64,000 nt of DNA, from contig NC_069086.1 of assembly GCF_947172395.1 (NCBI RefSeq), forward strand, positions 9,580,501-9,644,500, written 5' to 3'. Each line of letters opens with the position of its first letter. Positions within the stretch are counted from its first letter, which is position 1. Below, one piece after another: positions 1 through 10,500 of this stretch. The translations under genes were made by a program, and so were the position numbers. Source of the stretch: Bicyclus anynana (taxonomy: Eukaryota > Arthropoda > Insecta > Lepidoptera > Nymphalidae). The notes beneath the pieces were generated by a model. That model saw only the letters and a list, made by a program, of their open reading frames with translations, made no database searches and was not told the origin of the DNA.

Positions 1-44
1 ACACTGTGCCTAGTTAAAACCACTGTACTGTGCATGTCACTAGA
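1..44 (+). repeat. End fragment of short CAGTGGCGTG-type repeat
   Basis: The bases resemble the right end of the repeats at 22705-22848 and 52847-52988: a CTAGTTAAAA block followed by a CACTG-like terminus. The left part of this copy lies outside the window. Confidence 0.45.
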
Positions 45-87
45 TTTTATGTGCTGCTATGTTAAGTTGTGAAACAGATCTTGTATG

Positions 88-244
88 CAGTGGCGTGAAT
101 ATGGTATTTAACTAGGGTATGGAATAAAAGTAAAAATCGGAAAATTCTTTGTCCAACTATGTACTTTGTGGTCCAGCATAGATTTGTATTGAGTCCTTAG
201 GGCACGTAGTGCATTTTTTGCATCTATGAAGTGCACGTCACTTC
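88..244 (-). mobile_element. Short hAT-like MITE (CAGTGGCGTG family), minus copy
   Basis: The element begins CAGTGGCGTG and ends GTGCACGTCACTT. Its interior, read on the minus strand (GATGCAAAAA, then GACTCA), matches copies at 22705-22848 and 52847-52988. It has short imperfect terminal inverted repeats and no coding capacity. It sits in the second TAF6 intron. Assignment to hAT rests on terminus style and is an inference. Confidence 0.55.
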
Positions 245-795
245 TTGTACATCAAATTGTTTAGTAGTAGTAACCTTTTCAGTAAATATGCACCACAACA
301 TAATTTATCTTCAGACAACAACAGTCTTCAGGTAAAGACAAGAACAACCAATAAAGGTGACAGCAAAAATATTGTTCTTTTTAAAAACATTAGGACAAAA
401 GTGCTGGGTATAATATCTTAACAAGATATGTCATTCACATATTAGGCATACTGGGGTATGAAATAAAAACCTGTTCGACAAAAGAAATTAAAAGCGACAT
501 ATGAGCATAGGCACCACATCATCATCATGAAACCTTTAAACAGGTTTTTTTTTCATTTTTTTATTACTCTTTACATGTTTGATACAATCCCTTGACTACA
601 GTCTCACCTGAGTAAGTGATGATCAATCTAAACGGGCTAAGTTGTTAAGATTTAAATTGAAATGCACACCTTTTTTTGGTTTCTACACAACTGTGTATAA
701 TATTGGAAAATGTATAATATTGTATATAGTATAAATGGAAAGGGAATTCCTTGCCTTATTTAGTAGGTAGTATATACTTAAGCACCAATACATAC

Positions 796-1589
796 CAGCA
801 GCATCTTTATTAGCAGGTTTGCTCAGCTTAGTGATAGGATCAACAGATTCCAACTTCTGGGCCTCTTTGGATAACGGAGGAGGGTTCTCTGGCACTGTCG
901 GCTGCACACCATCAACACTCAACCAATGAGCTCGGAGTGAAACATCAAGTGGTATCTTTGGCGGTGGTGCTGATAATATCTCTGACAAGTCTATGTCTTT
1001 TTCCTCAATGAAATGCAATTCTCTGCCTCCACCAGAAGCAAATCTGAATGGCAATGAATCAGGCTGAATAAAACCATATTGTGGCTGAAATAAACAGAAA
1101 TTTTAGGTATGATTTTGATTGGTTAATATAAAAAGTCGGCTAATACTAAATGGATTAGGATATTAGATAGTAGTAAGGCAGAACAACTTTGAATGAATTT
1201 GGCACAAATACAGATAGGTATTGTTTGATATTGTAATGGGATATATGCAGATACACAGATCATGACGAGCTATTAGGTTGCGAATAGTAAAAGTGTTGAC
1301 AATAAGATGTTACTAAACATAGATATAATTAGACATACATATCTTTGTTTACCTCAATATTTTGAACTTTTAGAGCATGGTCTATGTCAGTAATGGACAA
1401 TTTCTGCCGTTTCGAATGTTGCATGAATTTCATAGCATCTTGTACAATGATTTTCAGACGGTATGAAACATCATCAGCCAATTCTTTTGCTGCGTCGTCG
1501 ACAAGGTTTCCTATACCGACACTTTCAGCTATAACTTTAACAGAATCTACAGTAAATGAGGACCCATATCCTAATTCAGAATCGCTCAT
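796..1589 (-). CDS. Taf6: TFIID subunit 6 (TAF6), N-terminal two exons, partial
   Basis: TAF6 is a core TFIID subunit that pairs with TAF9 through a histone fold during RNA polymerase II preinitiation. Exon 1 (1353-1589) starts at the ATG MSDSELGYG and gives 79 residues holding the histone fold (SVKVIAESVGIGNLVDDAAK, then VSYRLKIIVQDAMKFMQHSK). Exon 2 (796-1084) continues in phase with PQYGFIQPD and the family signature LPFRFASGGGRELHFIEEKD, followed by PLDVSLRAHWLSVDGVQP and VPENPPP, which closely follow animal TAF6. Donors are GTAAAC and GTATGT; the acceptor is TTTCAG. The second exon ends in phase 1, so the HEAT-repeat part must lie beyond the left edge. Identification is by family recognition and is firm; only about a quarter of the usual protein is present. 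Confidence 0.96.
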
Positions 1590-1659
1590 TTTGTATTCTT
1601 TTAGTATTTATTTACACATATCACACAACGTATTCCTGGCGTGTACTCTATATCTGTAA

Positions 1660-2440
1660 TCTGTATCTTTAAATAATTTTATTACTACTTTTTACATGAA
1701 TAAATTTATAGGTAAATTAGCATACAAAATATAATATAATTATAAACAAAAAATATTGTTGATACTTGATATTAATAGCAAAGAGCTTTATATTTTTTAG
1801 ATTATTTTGAGTAAGAAAGTTGGAAGTTTATTAAAATAAAAATTGGATTGATTTCAGATTTGTCATTTGTAGTATCACTATCATCTAATCTATTAATCTG
1901 TGGTAATCACAGAACACTAATACTTCAAAGTGGTCATTTGCTTCATTTGTGGTCTGTGGTCATTTGGTTCACGGCACAGAGCAAACACACGGCACAGATT
2001 AATAGATACTTGGTTCACTGATTCACGCCACAGAACATTAATAACACATTAATATAATGTACTCTGTGATCACATTATTATATTAGGTCTTTATTCTGAG
2101 GTCGATTAATCGAAGCATCGATTTTTCAAGCCTAAAAAAATCGATCTTTTGAATCAATAAGTAGTACTGAATCGATATTTCACCCTTGGAAATCGACATT
2201 TGATATTTTCTGTTTTTCTCGAAGCAAGCAAAAGTTCTTTGTGATTTTTTTTGTGAATTAGATTAATAGGTTACGTTACGGTTATGTATCTTATTTTTCA
2301 TAAAGTGAAATTACATTACATTGCGCAAACAAGTATACAAACTTGAAAAATACAGATTTTTTAAAATCAATATTTTCAATCTCGATTTTTTGCGAATTGA
2401 TTTATCAGGTTACATTATGGTTAGGTATGTATGATTATGC
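1660..2440. other. AT-rich intergenic stretch upstream of TAF6
   Basis: No convincing exon or element boundary is visible. It holds a few short near-repeated words (CGGCACAGA, GGTCATTTG) and must contain the TAF6 promoter, but I see no clear TATA box or initiator that I can assign. Confidence 0.4.
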
Positions 2441-2448
2441 ATCTTGCG

Positions 2449-2532
2449 GGCCTCCGTGGCGAAGTGGTAAGCGCGGTGGATTTACAAGACGTAGGTCCTG
2501 GGTTCGATCCCCGACTGGATTTTTTTTTTATT
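2449..2532 (+). repeat. tRNA-derived SINE head (pol III A and B boxes)
   Basis: TGGCGAAGTGG matches a pol III A box and GGGTTCGATCC a B box, 41 bases apart, followed by a T run. The 5' GGGCCTC cannot pair with the 3' GACTGGA, so this is not a functional tRNA. The segment GGATTTACAAGACG...CCTGGGTTCGA is shared with the longer SINE at 30301-30573. Confidence 0.65.
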
Positions 2533-2539
2533 TATGCAT

Positions 2540-3750
2540 CTTATTTTGTCTTGATTCGTAATCGATAATAATTCTAATCAATAATTCGTCTGAGTCATGT
2601 CAGGAGTATGTAGTACATGTAGGAGTAATTTATTTTCGTGGAAGCCACTTTGTAAAAAAAATATTATTTATTATGAAATAATAAAAAACAAATGAGTGGT
2701 AAACCTTGGATTGGACGTAATAAAAGGGCAAACCTTAGATACATAAATAATAGAGGATATGTGACAAGTAATTTTCGTTGAGGCTTCCGGTAACCATGTT
2801 TGGTCACCAAACTGAGCTAGGGCTGTTTTATCGATAATAATTAAGCACTCGATATAAAATTATACAAAATATTATGTTTAATAAAATGAAACATTTTAAA
2901 TTCTGTCTTACATTATTATAATATAAAATTCCATACAATTGATTTTCTCATTAAAGTGTTTTGTATTTAACATAGATTAATCAATAATATACAGATGGAG
3001 CGTACGGAACATGACGGTGTCGTACCCGCTACGAATATGAAATTCAAAAACGAATACGTTCTCTTGTCAGTACGATACGAACCGTCGCATCAGTAATTTT
3101 CAATATTATTCAAGAAAAATGGCGTCATATGTTTCTAAATATTTTAAAAACTGTTCTCAAAAACTAAGGAAATAAGATGGAGTATTTTTTTATTGATTAT
3201 TATACATAATTGTTTTTATATGCAAATGTCAAGGAGACGCGTGACTTATGTTTTGTTGCAGCAGCTTCAGCACGCAGTTTGTAAAAACTCTCTCTGGTTA
3301 CTCTGTGGTATTTAATAAACACTGTATAGTATAAATTATTTAAACTATACAATGTTTTGTATTGGCACTCACGAACGTTGACCTGTGTTTATGTCTTGAA
3401 TGTGTAACGATTACTATCAGATGAATATGATGTTGTCCTAGACCACCAGCCTAATACTAAACTCTCCAAGTCGCACAGGTTATGCACTGAATCCTCAAGG
3501 CAATAGGAAATAAAAATCGTAATTCATCAACAAAATTTATTTATGGAAGTTGCAAACTTACAATTCTTGATACAACGTTATACGTTATACATAACAAAAA
3601 GTAATAGACTAGTTGACACTTTTTTATAAATAGTCTTAAATATTTGATTATCGTTCTAGTAGACAAAATTTTTTTTAAATATTTTTTTGAGACGTTATTA
3701 CAATAAAATTTTAGTTTTTAAATATGTTTTTGACAATACGAGCAAAACGT
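2540..3750. other. Intergenic region between TAF6 and the 3753 gene
   Basis: AT-rich sequence with no supported exon. A TTTATT at about 3536 reads AATAAA on the minus strand and could be the poly(A) signal for the exon ending at 3753. Sequence from about 3603 to 3755 belongs to a dispersed repeat (see that entry). Confidence 0.35.
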
Positions 3751-3755
3751 CCTTA
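3603..3755 (+). repeat. Dispersed repeat family TTGACACTTTTTT, copy 1
   Basis: The order of words AGTTGACACTTTT, TTATCGTTCTA, TTTTTGAGAC, ATTTTAGTTTTTAAATATG and TTTTTGACAATAC recurs at 48058-48205, and its first half recurs at 63152-63265. The family is not one I can name. Its right end touches the stop codon of the minus-strand exon at 3753-3830. Confidence 0.6.
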
Positions 3756-4845
3756 ATTGAACCAGCCGTTACTATTCGTACGTTTGGTGTACCTACTGAG
3801 TGACTGATTAGTAGATGGAACCATTATATCCTGCAAAAAACAAAATAATTATCGTTACTGTAAATAACAATATTAAGATAGTTTATTGATTTTTGCCTAG
3901 AACTTTGTCCAATACTTAATCAGCTTTTCCTTTTCATAGGTAATTATTTTTTTAGGATAACCCTGGACTTGAGCCCAGCCACTTGGCCAGAGGTAGTTAG
4001 AGTCGAAAATCTAGATCTTAATAAAAAAATAAATCTAATAAGTCTTTAATTATGTCGAGTCTACCTAAATGCCAACCAAATAAATAGACCAATAGCTATA
4101 TATTTCAAATAATAAATCTTCATCATCAAGTTTACTTACTTGTATTCCATTTTGGGAAACAGCATTGTCATGACTCTCTGATAACAGATTAAGATTCACT
4201 TCTTGCAAGGGTTGTCTTACTTGTTGCTCAGGTGATAAATTCTGCAGTAGGTAATTTTTATTCTTTGGTTATCTACTAAAATATTACTATAAATGCAACA
4301 TTAGTATTTATATGAGTACCTACATAAAGCAACCAACCAGCAAAATCTTTTTTCAAATTTGTGAATGATGTCTTTCTCTTACACACAATAAAAAAAATAT
4401 ATAAATAAATGTTAAAATTAAAATTTGCAAATCATAAAAATTATGATTTTATGGAAATCTGAAAAATATAAAATAACTATACTTATAGAACATAAAATAA
4501 TTTATTAATTTATACGTTTTCGCTTATTTGGATGATATAGCGAAACAAATCAATTGTTCACTATTCATCGATATTGTAAACAATACTTTCCCATCACTAC
4601 GTATACGGTCAAACCAAAACTCGTGAAATAATTCAATTCTTTGAAGTATTGCCCATAAAACCACGTATTGTAAAGCTTTAAATTAGTCATGAGTCAAATT
4701 AAAAAAAAATACCTTTAAAATACTCATACAACTCAATATAATATCAACAGAAAAATCAAAGATTTTAATACTAACTTGTAAATGAAATTCCCGCTAGTTT
4801 TGTTTGGGTTTTGTTGGTGTAGGCAACAACTGCGCACTTCACCAT
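3753..4845 (-). CDS. Small unidentified gene, putative terminal exons plus THAP-like start
   Basis: On the minus strand 4140-4241 (34 codons, starts NLSPEQQVRQPLQEVN) is bounded by CTGCAG and GTAAGT. It joins in phase 0 to 3753-3830 (25 codons plus TAA, ending TKRTNSNGWFN), which has a TTTTTTGCAG acceptor. The two stay open across the junction and both sites are good, which supports real exons. Further upstream an ATG at 4845 opens a short frame MVKCAVVAYTNKTQTKLAG to about 4776. It looks like the start of a THAP zinc finger (C-x-C/N then ISF), but with a tyrosine where the second cysteine is expected and a phase-1 donor that does not fit the 4241 exon directly. At least one exon is missing, or the first segment is unrelated. 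No function is assigned. Confidence 0.38.
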
Positions 4846-4849
4846 TGTA

Positions 4850-5480
4850 TAATATTTATTTTATTTTGCGATTCACAAGCTTATTGGTTATTATTTCCGT
4901 AATATTTCGAATACCGTTGCACCGGAACCACAACAATAGCCATTTTGGGTCACCAAAAACAAAAGATAATTTGGTCACAAATGACATAATTGATGTTGTC
5001 ATGTAAAATATGTCTAACCTCTTTACGCAATGACTAAAAAAATATCTATCTCGCTCCATTAAGGTAGCTTTCTTTAAGTTAGAGAGGTTACGAAAAAATT
5101 TTGTTTATTCTCTAAAAAATTAAATGAACAACCACGAAATAAGTTTAAAATCATTAATTAAATCCTTGACCAATATTGACGTAAAATGCCACAGGTCCAT
5201 TATATATAGGTGTCAAAGGGGCAAACACAAAACAAATCTGCTGGAGAACATTTAGTAAGATCTATTTTCTGTCTATGGATACGCACTAAGAATTTTAACG
5301 TTTTTGTTTTCAAATTTTTATGTACCATAGACAACATAACATTCAGGTTAACCAATCATAAGCTAAATACAATAAATATTGCTAGAACTCTAACAGGCTC
5401 CCGAAAATAATGCAATATTTATGTGTTTATTTTTTCAATCACAAGCATTTTGTTCTAGTACAACAAATCGTATTATATAG
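4850..5480. other. Intergenic stretch without supported gene
   Basis: Short open frames on both strands lack family features and splice context. Nothing here is called. Confidence 0.35.
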
Positions 5481-5485
5481 ATTAC

Positions 5486-5700
5486 TAGCTGACGTCGCGC
5501 AGTTTTACACGCGTGGTTCCCGTTCCCGTAGGAATACGGGGATAATATATAGCCTTCCTCGATAAATGGGCTATCACTATATATCACTATATATAGCACT
5601 GAAATATTTTTTCAAATCGGACCAGTAGTTCCTGCGATTAGCGCGAGAGATCAATCAAACAAACAAACACACAAACTCTTGAACTTTAGCTACCCCTCGT
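5486..5700 (+). repeat. Interspersed repeat family A (ACTAGCTGACG...GGAATACGGGGATAA), plus copy
   Basis: It begins ACTAGCTGACGTCGCGC, then has CCCGTAGGAATACGGGGAT, a run ending TCAAATCGGACCAGTAG, and a CAAACAAACAAACACAC tail. This order recurs in both orientations at about ten other places (16795, 17810, 26838, 31500, 40137, 41033, 45230, 55210, 56990, 62128). It is a very common lepidopteran repeat; a LINE 3' tail is the likeliest origin, which is an inference. Confidence 0.7.
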
Positions 5701-6167
5701 TAAGTGCGCTACTTCATACTTTCAAGTTCAGAAAATGGAAATGCTACATGAACACTGCTATATATTGTATTGTAAGTGTAAAATATGTTCTGCAAGTACT
5801 TATATACCTGTAGAATATTTACACTTTTATTAAACTACTTTAAACCTGATGAGTTTGTTTGTTTTTTACGGTAATCTATTGCACTACTGCAATCGTACCA
5901 CTGCCGCTAATGTTACAATGCACGGTGCTACTGCTGTTTTCGATTTAAGGATATTGTAATCTCACATTATTTTAAAAATGTAAACATTTTTAAATGAATC
6001 AACACTCACAGATACACACACACACAGTAAGTAAAAAATACTTACTTAGCATATTAAATCTTAAAACAAATGAAATATTAAATGAAAACAAATGGTTTTA
6101 TTTTAATTTTGTATATTTTCTAAAGGCAGTATTGCTGCTATATAATACGTATTGATATTGAATTTTT

Positions 6168-6300
6168 AACTGACTTCAAAAAGGAGGAGGTTCTCAAATT
6201 GACCGGGTTTTTATGTATGTACTCGAATTACTTTACTCGAAGACACCTGAATTGATTTAAAAAATCTTTTATTGTTTTAAAGGGTATATTCCCCATGTGG
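6168..6300 (+). repeat. Interspersed repeat family B (ACTTCAAAAAGGAGGAGG)
   Basis: The stretch TTTTTAACTGACTTCAAAAA followed by GGAGGAGGTTCTCAA and a T-rich segment is a common lepidopteran interspersed repeat. A second copy is at 61190-61330 and a minus fragment is at 38318-38372. Confidence 0.6.
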
Positions 6301-6373
6301 TCCCATATTAATTAAGTCAAGACCTCATGATGGAAACCTGGAGATATCGAGGAGAACTTTCAAAAATTATATA

Positions 6374-6736
6374 CAGGGTGCTCGGGAGTATTTCCCATAA
6401 CTCCAAAGATTTGAAGAGTCCAACTTATAAGAGCCGAACTGCATAACAATTTTTTTAAACTAAATAATAAAAGCTAAAATAGGGTAGTGGCAACAAAAGA
6501 TATATATGTTCCTTAAGCGTTTTGGTCAACTTTGAATGAAACGCGTGAAAACAAAATTCACGCAGACGAAGTCGCGATCATCAGCTAGTTTATTCCAATA
6601 TACTTCTATTTACAAAAAAAATATCATTTACCCCGAAAACATTAAATTTAGAATTCATGTTCGTCTTTTTATAATTAATTAATTTTCGGTAAATAATTTA
6701 ACCCCAGAGTTACGAGAAATACTCCCGAGCACCCTG
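6374..6736. mobile_element. Mariner-like MITE with CAGGGTGCTCGGG terminal repeats, copy 1
   Basis: The element starts CAGGGTGCTCGGGAGTATTT and ends with the inverse AAATACTCCCGAGCACCCTG. It is flanked by TA on both sides (372-373, 737-738), as expected for Tc1/mariner. Terminal repeats are about 30 bp. No transposase frame is present. A family-A fragment (CGCAGACGAAGTCGCG) lies inside it. A second copy is at 18372-18700. Confidence 0.8.
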
Positions 6737-6739
6737 TAA

Positions 6740-7560
6740 GTATATGACTAGTGTGTTCGTAATTTTTTTTATTGAGTATTTTTAAGCACTACATTTTAAT
6801 GAAGGTTTGGAGGCGATCTGAGGGAACTCCTCAACGATTTACAGCAATTATGTTGATTAATTCGAATTGATAAGAACTTTCCACCTTAACTGTGAGACTG
6901 TCATTAAGGATTAGGGTGATGAAGACGAAGGACAGTTATGGGAACTCCTCGTCGGTATATAAATTTTCGGATTTAAGGGTGAGAATTTGTAAGGTCTTTA
7001 TTTTGTGTATAAAAATAATTTTTTACACGTATTTAGTATCTATAAATTATACACTGAAAATGAAAAAATAATAAATTTATAATAATTAAAAATACAACTG
7101 TCTTTGAAGCTTACACTTAACTAAAAAGCAAAAAAATACAAAGTATCAAGATTAAACAAATTAATAGGTATATCTTATTTATTTCAAGCATTTCATGAAT
7201 TTGCATTACTGTGAATAATTATTAAAAATGATGATTATTATGAAATTTGCAACAGGTTGTTAATACCTTTTTGCACCTGGTGGTCTACATTGAGTATGGC
7301 TCGACTAACTAAAGTTTTCCGGCCGGCTTAGATTTTCGTAAGTGGTAAGGGAAAGTAAGTTTTACTACTGGCAAGACTTTTTCTGTGTGCAGGCAACTCA
7401 GTAATGAAAGTCAAAAATTTTACAAATCCGCTTCTGAGCAAAAATAATGACGGAGTCCATTAGAGTTTGTCTGCATTGTAAACTACTTGGTTTAGTTTAA
7501 TTTTGTTCATTTACTCATTTAGAGGAATACAATTAGTGCTTGTTTTGTGACTACTTGTGA
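6740..7560. other. Region upstream of Nup358 start
   Basis: AT-rich, with no exon seen. It must include the Nup358 promoter and 5' UTR, but no distinct core element is recognisable. A fragment at about 7281-7300 (ACATTGAGTATGGC) resembles the right end of the 281-bp foldback MITE. Confidence 0.35.
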
Positions 7561-7562
7561 AG

Positions 7563-10500
7563 ATGTATAGAAATAAAAAGGACGTCGACAAACACGTGGA
7601 GAGTTTGATGTTCAAATTGTCGCCCAAAGACGTAAGATGGATTTCATGATAAATTGATACAATTTCACAATATTTCTCGAATTATTTTTATTGTTTTGTT
7701 ATATTATGGTTACAGTTCAATACTAGAGCATATTCCATCGCGCGGTTGTATTTCGAGGTGGGGGATTATGGAAGCTGTCAAAGATATGTCGAACAATATC
7801 TCACCCAAAAATCGAACAACGCTGCCGCTCATAAACTACTCGGACAGGCGTTCCAAAAGCTAGGACAAAAGGAAAAAGCTATTGAGCAGTTTAAAATATC
7901 CCTTGATATCGATCCCACGCAAACAAGTACTATCTTGGATGGTGAGTGTGTAGAATAATTATAGTGAAATCGCAATTTTTTCTGAAATTTTCCAATTTTC
8001 TGCACTATTATGAACTTGTTTTCAGTAAGAACTTCTACAAAGTATACTTAGACAAATAATGATGAAACACGTTGAGTTGTTCTCAAACTTAAGGCATAAC
8101 CAAGGGGTTAATATGAAGAAATATAATATTATAATATTTATATATATAACTCGAACTCAAATTCAATCAGGCTTAGTTTGCAAGCACTTCAACTTGATGT
8201 TTTGAGTGTTTACAAACACTATAAACATTAAGTTATAATGTTGATAATTATGTACCAAGTTATAAAGACGAGAAACTACTGGAAACATATTATGAAAGAT
8301 TGTCCTGGGGAGTCCTTCAGGCATATTGTGTCCGGGTGTTCTCACCTTGCTAATGGTGAATACTTGCACAGGAATGCTCTTCAGTATGGTCTTATTGATT
8401 CTGAGATGCCTTATATTAGTGCATTGCTCTACTGGGACCAATCAATAATCACTGAAAGTTATGTTGTTGCCAATAGACCTGATATAGTGCTAGTTAATCA
8501 GTTGTGCATTAATTGTTGATATTACTGTTCCACATGACAATAATGAAAATAAAGAAGTTTCAAAATACTTGGACCTTGCTCACAATATTACCATGGAATG
8601 TTGAGTCAACTATTACTGTTCCAATAGTTGTTTTAGTCTTATAGCGGAAAGCTTGGACCAACACCTTAAGAAGCTTTTGTTTAACTGTTAGATCAAGAGT
8701 CGGATACAAAAGGCAGTGACTCTTGAGAAGGCACATATTATGAGGAGATTCCTCACTCTGAAGCCCTGACTGCCGATTGCTTGGGCACTCAAATGTCCTG
8801 CAGTGGGATGTTTTTTTTTTATAAATATTTAAATGTTTTGTTTTATATTTTGTATGAATAACATTGTAAACAAGACCAACGTTTATATAGTTTGTCTGTT
8901 AATTTATGAAAATACACAAAATCTCAAGGCACTGCATTTAAAATGTCAAAAGATACTGATTTAAAATTTGTGACTTGGATGTTAAAACACTGTTGGAACT
9001 TTTAAGAAATAAATAAATTGATTGATTTTAATGCCAATTAATTCAGTAAAGTAAACTAATACTTTTATTTTTGTTTCAGTTTGTGCATTATTAGCAGAAG
9101 ATGATGTTACTATTGATTTGGGTCGAGCAAAATATTGGTGTGAAAAAGCTGAAACTGTGTTTCCTAAACATCCTGTAACATTTAATTTACGTGAAAAACT
9201 CTTAACTATTGCCAATCCAGATCCAGAAGCTTTAATAAAGTTGTTGAAAACAGAATTGGAATTGAGACCAAAAGATGCTGTGCTCCATGCCCGTCTAATT
9301 AAGCATTTGCTTCATAATAATAACATCAAAGAAGCTTATGACCACAGTTGCAATATTGAGTTTGATAAAAAGTTTTTCTCAAACTACTATGAGTGGTATA
9401 CAAGTCTTTCTGAAATTCTGAAGTACAATCCCTTATCAACAAATGATTGGTTATACCAATTACTCTTATTAACAGTAAAAGAGAGGCTTTGTGTTTTAAG
9501 TCTAACTGAAACCTCACTCTTCACAACAAACTCTTCCTCTAAAAGTGTGGTAGAGTCAAGTAATCTTCTCCATGATTATGACCAAGCCATTGATAGTGTA
9601 GTGAAAACTGGGGCATCTTCTGGTTCTTCTGAATTTCACAATAGTCTTTTACAACACCACAGAGGCCAGTTGGCATTTCATACAGCTACATATTTGCTGA
9701 AAAAAGCAAAAAAAGGACAACTTCATTGGAGAGAGGCTAAGGAGTGTTCAACTCCTTTGATGCTTATCGCTTGGCAAACCATTCCACTTGATTCTAAAGT
9801 CAACTGGTTAGTTCATGCGCCAGAGAAACAACAGAGTGCTGTACATCGTTGGTATCTGGAGGGATCATATAGATGTTCTCAATCTGGCCACTTTTTCATA
9901 GCTAATATGCAAGATAAAAGTCAAGTTATTTTAGATCAAATCTCACAATTTTGCTCTGGAACACAGTGGAAAGACAAATTTTATGAAAAACTATTTCCGG
10001 CATCAGAACAACTTGCTAAAAAGACAACCTCCTATTTAATGTCAGTCCAATTTAATGTTCTCTCATTTAGACTACCAAGAAAAGCAGAAGTACAGGCTTA
10101 TGATGATGATGCTCAAAGAGAATATCCTAATTCTCTTCACCATTTTGTGTGGATGCTTCTTAATTATAAAAATTATGCTGAATTTAAAAGCACTTTGTTT
10201 GATATGCTAAGCCCAAATGCAATTGCAACCAGCTGTGGGCCAGAAACACTTAATAAAATGGATATCCTTGCTTTTCTGTTTAGTGCTACATTAACAGCAC
10301 AAAAATTAAAAGACAAATCTGTCTCTACAGAAAGGGCAGATCTCCTTCCAGCTAATATTACTGAACTTTTGTGTTCCCTCCCTCAAATTAAATGGTGGGA
10401 CTGTGCATACAAATTCAGTCAAAATGAGCTGGGTGTGGAATATACTGATATAAGATCTACATTAAGTCGTGGAATTGAAGTTTTGCGTTGCATTGACAAC

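Noticed and set aside
2449..2522. Possible tRNA gene
   Set aside because: A and B boxes are present, but the acceptor stem does not pair and the same sequence heads a SINE elsewhere.
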